From Hyphococcus sp. (GTDB lineage: Bacteria; Pseudomonadota; Alphaproteobacteria; Caulobacterales; Parvularculaceae): DNA of 38,055 nucleotides. A program made the position numbers and the translations under genes. How positions within the stretch are numbered: the stretch's first letter is position 1; every line of letters starts with the position of its first letter. The notes below the pieces were generated by a model. It made no database searches and had not been told where the DNA came from. It saw only the letters and a program-made list of their open reading frames with translations. Below, in pieces: positions 27,329 through 35,085 of this stretch. The stretch is taken from assembly GCA_021776395.1 (NCBI GenBank), contig JAJFFZ010000168.1, forward strand, positions 1 through 38,055, in the 5' to 3' direction.

Positions 27329-28483
27329 TCATTCGAAAGAAATCGTCACTTCCGAACGACGATTAAGCGGCTCGCGCACGCCGTCTGGCGTGGCTTTGGC
27401 CGGATTGGACTCGCCATAAGCTTCACTACGGATCCGGTCAGCGGGAACATTATTGGCAATCAGCGCATCACGAACCGCCTTGGCGCGACGCTCGGAAAGA
27501 GCCTGATTATAAGCCGAAGAGCCGGACGTGTCGGTGTTGCCCGACACAACCACGCCGTCGATGTCATTTTCAAGCGCCCGCCCGGCAGCTTCGGCAATCA
27601 ATGTCGAGGCCTGCGGCGTAAGGTTCGCTTTGTCATAGTCAAAATAGACCGTGAACCCAACCGGATCGAGGTCAGCGGACTGTTCTTCAAGCAATTGCGG
27701 CGGACATTCGGCCGTCATCGGCACGCTCGAGCCATCCCAGCAATCTTTGTACTGAACAGCTGGCGCAGCCGGCTCGCCAAAACTCCAACGCAGACCAGCG
27801 AAGATGTTGTGTGACTCCGTTTCAACCTTAAACCCAGCCGTAGACCCATTTAGTGTGCCAGCGAACGTCTGCTTAATAGGTTTAAAATACCGATAAGAAA
27901 CATCTAGCGTTAAACCCTCCGCCAGGTCGACGGCGACGCCTGCAATAGCTTGGCCGGCTAAAGAGGTCCTGGAAGCACCGTATGCGATAGACAACGCAGG
28001 CGTCGGCGCGCCTCCGGCCGCCACGGCGCCGGAAATAGTATGATTAACATTTGCGGCCCCGACGCCAACACCTACATACGGCGTGACAACATCGCTGAGC
28101 CCTTTAAAGTCATAAAGAACATTCGCCATGAAGCTGTAGGTATCGGTGCTGCCGGAAATGGAGCCTGAAGGGAAACCGCTAAAGGCGAGCGTGGGATCAA
28201 TCTGGTCAATGTCGCTGCCACGATAGGAAAACTCTAATTCAGTGCGGAAACCGTTATCCCACGCATAACCTAACGCTGCGTAGATCCCTATTCCTTTGTT
28301 ATAATCTGCAGAGCTGTCAAACGCGAAGGGTCCAGACCCGCCTGGCGCATCATTGCTGATATCGTTCTCATAACCCATATAACTAAGGCCGGCGCCGATA
28401 GCTCCGTAAAGGCCTTCTGCGCTTGCAGCCGGCGCGATCGCCAACGATGCGGCGGCAGCTAGTAACGTTGTCTTTAATTTCAT
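27329..28483 (-). CDS. OmpA-family outer-membrane porin
   Basis: A 384-residue outer-membrane protein that ties the outer membrane to peptidoglycan. ATG 28483 follows GAGGAGGGG and starts a signal peptide (MKLKTTLLAAAASLAIAPAASA). Residues about 24-240 form a beta-barrel rich in aromatic alternation (LYGAIGAGLSYMGYEN, FRTELEFSYRG, LDVSYRYFKP, HNIFAGLRWSFG). A short linker has CWDGSSVPMTAECPP, with a likely disulphide pair. The C-terminal OmpA domain (about 270-384) has VYFDYDKANLT, VSGNTDTSGSSAYNQALSERRA and NRRSEV, the peptidoglycan (diaminopimelate) binding site with Asp and Arg. The barrel is longer than eight-strand OmpA in E. coli but usual for alphaproteobacteria. Confidence 0.95.
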   Translation of the reverse strand: MKLKTTLLAAAASLAIAPAASAEGLYGAIGAGLSYMGYENDISNDAPGGSGPFAFDSSADYNKGIGIYAALGYAWDNGFRTELEFSYRGSDIDQIDPTLAFSGFPSGSISGSTDTYSFMANVLYDFKGLSDVVTPYVGVGVGAANVNHTISGAVAAGGAPTPALSIAYGASRTSLAGQAIAGVAVDLAEGLTLDVSYRYFKPIKQTFAGTLNGSTAGFKVETESHNIFAGLRWSFGEPAAPAVQYKDCWDGSSVPMTAECPPQLLEEQSADLDPVGFTVYFDYDKANLTPQASTLIAEAAGRALENDIDGVVVSGNTDTSGSSAYNQALSERRAKAVRDALIANNVPADRIRSEAYGESNPAKATPDGVREPLNRRSEVTISFE

Positions 28484-28607
28484 TTTCCCCTCCTCAGGTG
28501 GACCAATATTCGCCTGGCAAAGCCACGGCCCGGCTACATAAATCTTCGACACGTCCTACCGGGTTTTCCCCCTTGAATACAGACGTAAACACCGAAATCA
28601 CTCCAAA

Positions 28608-28636
28608 ATGATAATATGCCGTTAACCATGTTGCAA
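28608..28636 (-). promoter_or_regulatory. Candidate sigma-70-like promoter of the OmpA gene
   Basis: On the minus strand TTGCAA (28636-28631) and TATCAT (28613-28608) have 17-bp spacing. The spacer contains GTTAAC, and TTAACCAT (28623-28630) reads on the plus strand, a CtrA half-site. This would give a leader of about 118 bases before ATG 28483. The 28484-28753 gap has no other clear element. Confidence 0.4.
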
Positions 28637-28753
28637 CTACGCATCGCTGCGGCCCCCTTCAGACATATCATCCATTTTACTGTCTTCCACACACCCTTGT
28701 TATTGCGAGGGTGGAGTGGCGGTTTTAGGGCGGCAATGAGGTTGTTTAACCGG

Positions 28754-29335
28754 TTATTCCGCCTCGCCCGCCGCACCAGCGCCCGAAATGCTATGTTGTT
28801 TGGCCCACAATGTTTCCGCCGCGCCCAGGCGCTTGGCCTCAAATCGCGCAGCAATGAACAGGTAATCGGACAGGCGATTGAGATATCTGAGCGCCTGCGC
28901 GGCCTCTGGCTGTTGGCGCGCAAGCCCCGCCAGGGCCCGCTCAGCGCGGCGGCAGACCGTCCGCGCCACATGCAGCCAGGCCAGAACAGGCGCGCCGCCT
29001 GGCAGGATGAAGTCTTTCAACGGCGGCAGGTCCTGGTTGAGAACGGCGGCGGCATCGTCAATGCGGTCAACATGGGCCGCCGATAATAGCGGCGTGTCAG
29101 GGAGCGATAGCCCTCCACCAAGATCGAAAAGATCGTGCTGAACGCTGACAAGGGTTTTCGCCACCGCGCCGTCTGACAGATGGGCGAGCACCACGCCGAT
29201 CCAGCTATTGAGCTCATCAACATCGCCGAGCAGCGCAATGCGCGGATGGTCTTTAGCGAGCCGGGTTCCATCTCCAAGCGACGTCTCGCCCTTGTCGCCG
29301 CCGCGGGTCACGATTTTTGTCAGACGGTTTGGCAT
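28754..29335 (-). CDS. PduO-type cob(I)alamin adenosyltransferase
   Basis: It transfers the adenosyl group of ATP to cob(I)alamin to make coenzyme B12. The 193-residue protein has the ATP-binding N-terminus TRGGDKGETSLGDGTRLAKD, the VDELNSWIG motif, FILPGGAPVLAWLHVARTVCRRAERAL with the key Arg, and YLNRLSDYLF. All match the trimeric PduO/CobA2 type rather than CobA or EutT. Its C-terminus ends with Ala/Gly/Glu. It is isolated: no cobalamin synthesis, B12 riboswitch or B12-dependent enzyme is in the window, so it may salvage corrinoids for a methylmalonyl-CoA mutase or ribonucleotide reductase elsewhere. A 101-base gap upstream carries the POT gene's terminator. Confidence 0.94.
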   Translation of the reverse strand: MPNRLTKIVTRGGDKGETSLGDGTRLAKDHPRIALLGDVDELNSWIGVVLAHLSDGAVAKTLVSVQHDLFDLGGGLSLPDTPLLSAAHVDRIDDAAAVLNQDLPPLKDFILPGGAPVLAWLHVARTVCRRAERALAGLARQQPEAAQALRYLNRLSDYLFIAARFEAKRLGAAETLWAKQHSISGAGAAGEAE

Positions 29336-29381
29336 CGGTTTCTGCTTTCAAATTATCCCCAATATTTTCCACTATACAACG

Positions 29382-29411
29382 AAAAACGCCCGGCAGACGA
29401 ACCGCCGGGCG
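29382..29411 (-). terminator. Rho-independent terminator of the peptide transporter gene
   Basis: On the minus strand CGCCCGGC (29411-29404) pairs with GCCGGGCG (29394-29387) with a 9-base loop, followed by TTTTT (29386-29382). It lies 26 bases after the POT gene stop and before the ATG of the adenosyltransferase gene. Confidence 0.85.
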
Positions 29412-29436
29412 CTGTCTGATAGTTTTTTATGACGCT

Positions 29437-31269
29437 TTAAGCGCCAGCCTTTTCCGGCGGGTGGATGCCGCCGGCGCCCGGTTGCCCAAGCTGCGCCTCG
29501 CCAGCCAACGCATGCGCCGGGTCACCTTTCAGCGTATCAAGATGCATCAATTTTTTGATGATCGGCGAGATCAGCAACATCACCACGCCAGTCGCCATCG
29601 CGACATAGGCGACGTTGGTATAAACGGTCACATAAGTCGCTTTAGCCGCCACAACATCCGTAAGCTGACCGCCAATTGTTTCAGCACCTGTCCCACGGGC
29701 GATGACGCCGGCGAGATAATTCGACAGGCCCGAATATAAAAACCACGCGCCCATGCTCATGCCGACCGCCCGCGCCGGAGCCAGCTTCGTGACTTGCGAC
29801 AGGCCGACCGGCGACAACATCAACTCGCCCATGGTGTGGATCCAGTAGATCAGGAAGATGAAATAAACTGCAATGAGCCCCGTGCCGGAAGCGACGATGC
29901 CGCCGACCAGCGACAAGAACCCAAGCCCGGCAAGGAAAACGCCGAAGGCAAATTTCACCGGCGCGGAGGGCTCAATTTTGCGTTTCGACATGGCGATCCA
30001 CATCCACGCAAAGATCGGCGCGAACAGGACGATAAACCCGGCATTTAGAAACTGAAAAACCGGGGTCGGCACGGAAACGCCAAACATCGTTCGATCAACA
30101 AGTCTCGCCGTAAACAAAGTCAGCGACGAGCCGGCCTGTTCGAACAATGCCCAGAACGGAATTTGCGCAAGGATAAAATATATCGCCGCCAACATCCGAT
30201 CGCGTTCTTCACCCGCCAGTTTGGTAGTCGCGTAACCAACAAGAAACAAGAATATGGCGATGCCCAGCATGCCGACAAACCACTCCGGGATCAGATGCGA
30301 GTTCATGACGGTCAGCATCGCGAAGATGATAATGCCAACGCCGGTGAGGTAACACGCCCACTCGACATTAATTGGTCCGAGAACTTTTTCTTTGAGTTTT
30401 TCCATGCTTGGCGGATCGGCGCGGCCCTCAAGCCAGGGTTGGAAAGCCAGGAAGGTCAACAAGCCCGCAAGCATGCCAACGCCGGCGAGACCGAAGCCCC
30501 AGTTCCAGCCGTATTTAATGCCAATAATGCCGACCGTAAGGGAGGAGATTAACGAGCCGAGATTGATCCCCATATAGAAAATCGTGAAGCCGGAATCCCG
30601 CCTGGTATCGCCAAGTCCGTAAAGCGCGCCAACGATGGTGGAAATATTCGCTTTTAGAAAACCAACGCCGGCGATGATCAGCGCTAACGCCAGATAAAGC
30701 GTGTTGACGTATAACTGTTCTTTTTCGACCCGCGTCGTATAGGCGTCGGTCGCAATCGTTGCCGGCAAGCCAACTGCGGCAGGCTCGGCAATGAGCATCT
30801 GCGTCGCGCCGTCATTGAAACTGATCAGTGAACGCCCGCTATCGGAAACCAAAACCTGCGGCGCATCACCGCCGCGGCCATCAAGCGTAATCTGATAGTC
30901 TTGGCCCTCATAGGTGAGAAATTCTTTTGAACCGCCGCCCTCAAACGCCATCAGGCCATGGCCCATCACCAGCAAGATGGCGCCATAGGTCACCGCCTTG
31001 CGCTGGCCGAGATATTTGTCCGCGAGCGAGCCGCCGATAATGGTCATCACATAGACCAGCGCCGTATAGGCGCCATACATCACCGCCGAGCGTTCATCGG
31101 AAAACAGGAAGTGCTGCGTTAGATAAAGAATGAGCAGACCGCGCATGCCATAATAGGAAAAGCGCTCCCACATCTCAGTGAAAAACAGAATGTAAAGCCC
31201 GCGCGGATGGCCGAAAATGGTTTTTTCGCCAGCCGGAATGGCCGAGGGCGTTGCAGTTGCTTCGCTCAT
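29437..31269 (-). CDS. POT-family proton-coupled oligopeptide transporter
   Basis: It imports di- and tripeptides with protons across the inner membrane. The 610-residue protein has the family ExxERFxYYG motif as EMWERFSYYGMRG (helix 1), GGSLADKYLGQRKAVTYG (helices 2-3 loop), FYMGINLGSLISS and, in the C-terminal half, a helix with VGLSQVTKLAPARAVGMSMG. It has an insert of about 75 hydrophilic residues (about 110-188) between helices 3 and 4, predicted outside the membrane, with GGxSKEFLTYEGQDYQI beta-like character. This makes it longer than the usual 490-520 residues. ATG 31269 follows AGGGAG. It is monocistronic, with its own terminator. Substrate is inferred from the family only. Confidence 0.92.
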   Translation of the reverse strand: MSEATATPSAIPAGEKTIFGHPRGLYILFFTEMWERFSYYGMRGLLILYLTQHFLFSDERSAVMYGAYTALVYVMTIIGGSLADKYLGQRKAVTYGAILLVMGHGLMAFEGGGSKEFLTYEGQDYQITLDGRGGDAPQVLVSDSGRSLISFNDGATQMLIAEPAAVGLPATIATDAYTTRVEKEQLYVNTLYLALALIIAGVGFLKANISTIVGALYGLGDTRRDSGFTIFYMGINLGSLISSLTVGIIGIKYGWNWGFGLAGVGMLAGLLTFLAFQPWLEGRADPPSMEKLKEKVLGPINVEWACYLTGVGIIIFAMLTVMNSHLIPEWFVGMLGIAIFLFLVGYATTKLAGEERDRMLAAIYFILAQIPFWALFEQAGSSLTLFTARLVDRTMFGVSVPTPVFQFLNAGFIVLFAPIFAWMWIAMSKRKIEPSAPVKFAFGVFLAGLGFLSLVGGIVASGTGLIAVYFIFLIYWIHTMGELMLSPVGLSQVTKLAPARAVGMSMGAWFLYSGLSNYLAGVIARGTGAETIGGQLTDVVAAKATYVTVYTNVAYVAMATGVVMLLISPIIKKLMHLDTLKGDPAHALAGEAQLGQPGAGGIHPPEKAGA

Positions 31270-31423
31270 AAAAACTCCCTTTGGGCGCGAGCCCTGACAA
31301 GGCCGTCGCCGCTGTATTTTACTCTCGCACCCCTCCCGGACACGAATTGGCGCGCACTCTAAGCTAAATACGCACTAAAAATCCAGCCGTTAACGGCGCC
31401 CTTCCGGCAGCGGCAGAATATAA

Positions 31424-31467
31424 AGAACCCGCGGGGCGCCTATTTTACAGACACGCGCGCGGGTTCT
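31424..31467 (-). terminator. Weak terminator hairpin downstream of the M23 peptidase gene
   Basis: AGAACCCGCG (31424-31433) pairs with CGCGGGTTCT (31458-31467) over a 24-base loop. On the minus strand TTTATATTC follows the stem, which is a moderate T-run, so it may end the M23 transcript. On the plus strand it would be part of an RNA of unknown role. Confidence 0.35.
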
Positions 31468-31481
31468 CGTTTCGTCCCATC

Positions 31482-31518
31482 GGCCCGGACAGCATCAACG
31501 CTTGGCCGGGCCTTTTTT
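31482..31518 (+). terminator. Orphan plus-strand rho-independent terminator
   Basis: GGCCCGG (31482-31488) and CCGGGCC (31506-31512) form a GC stem with a 17-base loop (AGC/GCT inner pairing), followed by TTTTTT (31513-31518). It reads only on the plus strand, where no protein gene precedes it back to the divergent region, so it may end a small RNA. Confidence 0.55.
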
Positions 31519-31526
31519 GCGGGGCG

Positions 31527-33191
31527 CTAAGGCTTCACCCAGACCGCCCCATAACGGTGCTGTGAATTAGCGCCGTCAAACGCGGTGACGCTTTGCGTCA
31601 CAAACCCGTCGTTCCAGGCTTTTTGGATTTCGGTTTGATAGCCAGCCGAAGACAGCTTGTGGCGGGCCCGTGTCTTACCGGCGTATTTCGACGAGAAGAT
31701 CACCGAATAATAGGGCGTTCCATTGTGCATGTAGCCGTTCAGATAGATCGGCAAACGCCCGGCCGTTTTTTGCGTATTCACGACGCCCTGATAGTCAGCC
31801 TCGCGCACTGAAGATTTCAGCGACCACGACCCAATGGAGTTGGTGCGATAGAGCGCGGTGTAACGGCGTTGGCCATTAACGCTGACAACAGATACCGAAA
31901 CCGGCTTATAGCCATCGGCTTTGGCCTTGTTGAAAATCGCCTGGTGCTGTTGCTGGGTGCGATTCGAACGCAGCCGGTATTGGCCGGGCTTGTTCTTTTG
32001 ATAAATCGTTGCATAGCGAACCTGGCCATTTTGCAGATAGCTATCGATAAAGACCGGCTCATACCCATCGGCCTTCGCCTTATCCAGATTGGCCTGATGG
32101 GTCGATTGCGTTTGGCGCGAATAGGCGCGCCATGCGCCGGTTGACGGCTCCCAGATATGGTTCAAGAAGACCTTGCCGCCAACGCTATAACCATCAATGA
32201 GCTTAGGCCGAAAGCCGCTATTGGCCAAATGCTTGAACACGCGCCCAAAGCTGCTTGTTTCGGCTTTATGGCGCGCATATTCACGCCCGAGCCGCGTTGG
32301 CGGCCAGAACAGGACGTCGCCTTTGGTAATGCGCTTGCCGGAAAAGCTTGTCCATTGATCAATATCAGCAGCGCCGCCATTCCACGGCGTCGACATGCCG
32401 CGGCGAAAACGCATCAGGTCAGCAACCCAGGAACCGTTTGAATTTTTTCGTTCCGTATGGATATGAATATGCGGGCCGGTCGATGATCCGCTATGGCCTA
32501 TACGGCCAAGAAACTGGCCTGCCTTAACGCGTTTGCGTTGCGCCGGCAAAAGGGCGATTTCGGGATACATGCCGTTTTCATCCAGATTCCCCGCAGATTT
32601 ATCCGGCACGGAATCAAATTTGGTTTTCGTCTTTGGGCAAAGTGACGCTGGAATTGCGTTAGTCTGCGCATGGGCGTAAAGCGCGCGCGTTCCGTCATCA
32701 TGGAGTATCCACAGATGATTGCCGCCGCCAGACATCAAGCCATCTTTCAAGTTTTGATGGTACCAGCCCTTTTGCGCACTCGGCACGTCATTGTCTTCCT
32801 CAGGCCGTTTCGGCCGCGGATTTTGCGGCGCCTTGCGCCAACAGGCTATAATCGTTCCCGCCTTCATGGCGTAAAACGGTTTTCCGTATACGATGTAATT
32901 GGAGTTTTTTGGATTATCCCAATGCTCAGAGTTAGTGATCCCCTTCTTCAGCGAAGTCCAGCTGTCACCAGAAACCCGGCGGCCTGAGATGTCATAACCA
33001 TATTTTTGCGTGGTGGTAACGGCGTGATCGCGGGTAAAATATCGTTCGCCCGGTTTTAAATCATTAGCAAATAGCGGCAAATCATACGTCTTGCCGCGCA
33101 ATTGGGCGTTTGCCGGCGCCAGCCCGGCTGTAAACGCAAGCGCCAATAAACTGATGCAAATATTTCGTGGCAGAACCGTAGTCTCCCCCAT
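31527..33191 (-). CDS. Secreted M23 metallopeptidase with five C-terminal tandem repeats
   Basis: A 554-residue exported protein. ATG 33191 follows GAGGAGAGAG and begins a signal peptide, MGETTVLPRNICISLLALAF and on to NAQ at residue 30. The peptidase domain (about 50-250) has His56 and Asp67 in DHAVTTTQKYGYD, LYAHA (His174) and GPHIHIH (His241, His243), together the zinc ligands of LasA/lysostaphin-type endopeptidases. Residues 303-554 hold five repeats of about 50 residues, each with a helical A.ADGY-like segment, NGQ-like turn and a YxxIY or Y.A.W end, as in bacterial tandem repeat domain 1 of polyglycine hydrolases. The repeats may bind peptidoglycan or protein; the substrate is unknown. 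There is an isolated promoter at 33305-33333. Confidence 0.88.
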   Translation of the reverse strand: MGETTVLPRNICISLLALAFTAGLAPANAQLRGKTYDLPLFANDLKPGERYFTRDHAVTTTQKYGYDISGRRVSGDSWTSLKKGITNSEHWDNPKNSNYIVYGKPFYAMKAGTIIACWRKAPQNPRPKRPEEDNDVPSAQKGWYHQNLKDGLMSGGGNHLWILHDDGTRALYAHAQTNAIPASLCPKTKTKFDSVPDKSAGNLDENGMYPEIALLPAQRKRVKAGQFLGRIGHSGSSTGPHIHIHTERKNSNGSWVADLMRFRRGMSTPWNGGAADIDQWTSFSGKRITKGDVLFWPPTRLGREYARHKAETSSFGRVFKHLANSGFRPKLIDGYSVGGKVFLNHIWEPSTGAWRAYSRQTQSTHQANLDKAKADGYEPVFIDSYLQNGQVRYATIYQKNKPGQYRLRSNRTQQQHQAIFNKAKADGYKPVSVSVVSVNGQRRYTALYRTNSIGSWSLKSSVREADYQGVVNTQKTAGRLPIYLNGYMHNGTPYYSVIFSSKYAGKTRARHKLSSAGYQTEIQKAWNDGFVTQSVTAFDGANSQHRYGAVWVKP

Positions 33192-33304
33192 ATCTCTCTC
33201 CTCAATGTTAAGCTGGGCAACCCCTTGCCGCCCCATCACGACCATCCTCGCGCCGACATGTGTCCGAAATCGCTCGCCATCGTGACGAAAAAATGGCGCG
33301 GCGC

Positions 33305-33333
33305 ATTATGTTGCAGATATCAACCGATAACAA
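33305..33333 (-). promoter_or_regulatory. Candidate promoter of the M23 peptidase gene
   Basis: On the minus strand TTGTTA (33333-33328) and CATAAT (33310-33305) are separated by 17 bases. The start would be near 33298, giving a leader of about 107 bases before ATG 33191. It lies in the gap after the small membrane-protein gene. Confidence 0.4.
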
Positions 33334-33371
33334 GGCCGTTAAAGTCTGCCTGCTGAGTTAACGCCGAATAC

Positions 33372-33629
33372 TCAAGGCCGGTTGTTTTTATTTAGAAAAA
33401 TCCTGGCGACGCCGACCAGACTGATGGCCAACCAGAAGACCTCGACCACAAAAGCCGCTACGCTAAAGGCGAATAGAAGGGAGAAAATGATCAGTGCCGC
33501 GCCAATGCCGTTCAGCATCGGGTAAAGCAGTCGGGTAACATCCATGCGCCCGACTTGGGAAAGAAAATAGGTCCCGACCACCAGCGCAACGCCGATAAAT
33601 CCGACCATGTCTGCGGGCGTTAGGTGCAT
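33372..33629 (-). CDS. Small three-helix membrane protein (CBU_0592-like)
   Basis: An 85-residue hydrophobic protein with about three membrane helices (about 8-22, 37-55 and 57-77). The pattern MVGFIGVALVVGTYFLSQ, MLNGIGAALIIFSL and VVEVFWLAISLVGVARI resembles the CBU_0592 family, small membrane proteins of unknown function that often sit by metabolic genes. ATG 33629 is preceded by AAAGAAAA. It begins 40 bases after the stop of lpd and on the same strand, so it may be the tail of the odhA-odhB-lpd transcript. Function is unknown; a longer reading frame to 33779 overlaps lpd and is not believed. Confidence 0.7.
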   Translation of the reverse strand: MHLTPADMVGFIGVALVVGTYFLSQVGRMDVTRLLYPMLNGIGAALIIFSLLFAFSVAAFVVEVFWLAISLVGVARIFLNKNNRP

Positions 33630-33669
33630 TTGGTTTTCTTTTTGTTTGCCGGACGAACTGACGCAGCAA

Positions 33670-35073
33670 TTACGCCTGCATAGTCCAGCCTTCAACGCCC
33701 ATTGCCGCTTGGCGGATGGCTTCAGACCGTGTCGGGTGGGCGTGGCAGGTGCGCGCGATATCTTCCGAGGCGCCGCCAAATTCCATCACGCTGACAACCT
33801 CGGCGATGAGCTCGCCGGCCTCGCGGCCGATGATATGGCAGCCAAGAACCCGGTCGCTGACGGCGTCGGCCAGTACTTTTACAAAACCATCCGTCTCATG
33901 ATTGGTTTTGGCGCGGCTGTTGGCGGCGAACGGAAACTTGCCGACTTTATATTGAACGCCCGCCGCTTTCAGCTCTTCTTCGGTTTTGCCAACCGAGGCG
34001 ATTTCCGGATAAGTGTAAACGACGCTCGGCACAGTCTCATAATTGACATGCCCGGCCTTGCCGGCCAGCAGCTCAACGCACGCCACCCCGTCATCTTCCG
34101 CCTTATGCGCCAGCATCGGCCCGTCTATCGCATCGCCGATTGCCCAGACGCCGTCAATATTGGTGCGGAAATGATCGGTGATGATGACGCCGCGCTTGTC
34201 CAGCTTGACGCCGATATTTTCAAGTCCGAGACCTTCAGTAAAGGGCCGCCGGCCAATGGCGACCAACACCGCATCAGCGTCAATCTGTTCAGCATCGCCG
34301 CCAGCGGCAGGCTCAATTGTCAGTTTAACTTTGGTTTTCAGCGTTTGAGCGCCCGTCACTTTCGATGACAGTTTGAAGGCCATGCCCTGTTTTTTCAAAA
34401 TCCGCTGAAACTGTTTTGAAACCTCGCCGTCCATGGTCGGCAGGATGCGGTCGAGATATTCCACCACCGTCACCTCAGCGCCGAGCCGGCGCCAGACCGA
34501 ACCGAGCTCCAGGCCGATAACCCCGCCGCCGATCACCACCAGATGTTTCGGTACGGAGGCAAACTCAAGCGCGCCGGTGGAGGAGACGATTTGCACTTCG
34601 TCGATATCGACGCCCGGCAGCGGCGTTACTTCCGAGCCGGTGGCGATGATGATGTTTTTGGTTTCAAGTTCTGCCGACGTCTCGCCGCTGATCCGAACTT
34701 TGCCGGGCGCAATAATTTCTCCGGCGCCGAAAAACGTCTCGACTTTGTTTTTCTTCATCAGATAGGCAACACCCTTGGTCAGCCCGTCAACGGCGTCGTC
34801 TTTTTGCTTGAGGAGCTGACCGAGATCGAGCGCGAGGCCGCTGATTTTTATGCCGAGACCCTCAAAGTTGTTCCCCGCCGTCTCATAAAGCTCCGAGGCG
34901 TGCAACAGCGCCATGGACGGAATGCAGCCCACATTGAGGCACGTCCCGCCAAGCATTTTGTTGTCGCGTTTTTCGATCATCGCGACCTTCAGGCCGAGCT
35001 GTCCGGCGCGGATCGCAGCGTTATAACCGCCGGGCCCGGCGCCGATAATGACGACGTCATAGGATTCAGACAT
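33670..35073 (-). CDS. lpdA: Dihydrolipoamide dehydrogenase (E3)
   Basis: The flavoenzyme reoxidises the dihydrolipoyl groups of 2-oxo acid dehydrogenases, giving NADH. The 467-residue protein has the FAD motif VIIGAGPGGYNAAI, the redox disulphide GGTCLNVGCIPS, the NAD motif VVIGGGVIGLELGSVW, and the catalytic His-Glu pair in HAHPTRSEAI at the C-terminus. ATG 35073 is 12 bases after odhB, so the gene belongs to the odhA-odhB-lpd operon and this E3 is likely dedicated to 2-oxoglutarate dehydrogenase. Other E3 copies may exist elsewhere. Confidence 0.97.
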   Translation of the reverse strand: MSESYDVVIIGAGPGGYNAAIRAGQLGLKVAMIEKRDNKMLGGTCLNVGCIPSMALLHASELYETAGNNFEGLGIKISGLALDLGQLLKQKDDAVDGLTKGVAYLMKKNKVETFFGAGEIIAPGKVRISGETSAELETKNIIIATGSEVTPLPGVDIDEVQIVSSTGALEFASVPKHLVVIGGGVIGLELGSVWRRLGAEVTVVEYLDRILPTMDGEVSKQFQRILKKQGMAFKLSSKVTGAQTLKTKVKLTIEPAAGGDAEQIDADAVLVAIGRRPFTEGLGLENIGVKLDKRGVIITDHFRTNIDGVWAIGDAIDGPMLAHKAEDDGVACVELLAGKAGHVNYETVPSVVYTYPEIASVGKTEEELKAAGVQYKVGKFPFAANSRAKTNHETDGFVKVLADAVSDRVLGCHIIGREAGELIAEVVSVMEFGGASEDIARTCHAHPTRSEAIRQAAMGVEGWTMQA

Positions 35074-35085
35074 CAGAGGATTTCC

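Larger units (their letters stand above)
31270..31526. other. Intergenic region with structured, possibly transcribed, DNA
   Basis: This 257-base gap carries no convincing protein gene. It must hold the POT promoter near 31269. It contains two hairpins: a 10-bp stem AGAACCCGCG/CGCGGGTTCT (31424-31467) and a 7-bp stem GGCCCGG/CCGGGCC (31482-31512) followed by TTTTTT on the plus strand. A repeat GCGGGGCGC (31431-31439 and 31519-31527) frames them. The plus-strand terminator has no plus-strand gene to serve. Confidence 0.55.

Noticed and set aside
29336-29436. Cobalamin riboswitch before the adenosyltransferase gene
   Set aside because: The gap is only about 100 bases and is filled by the POT terminator; no B12-box sequence was seen.
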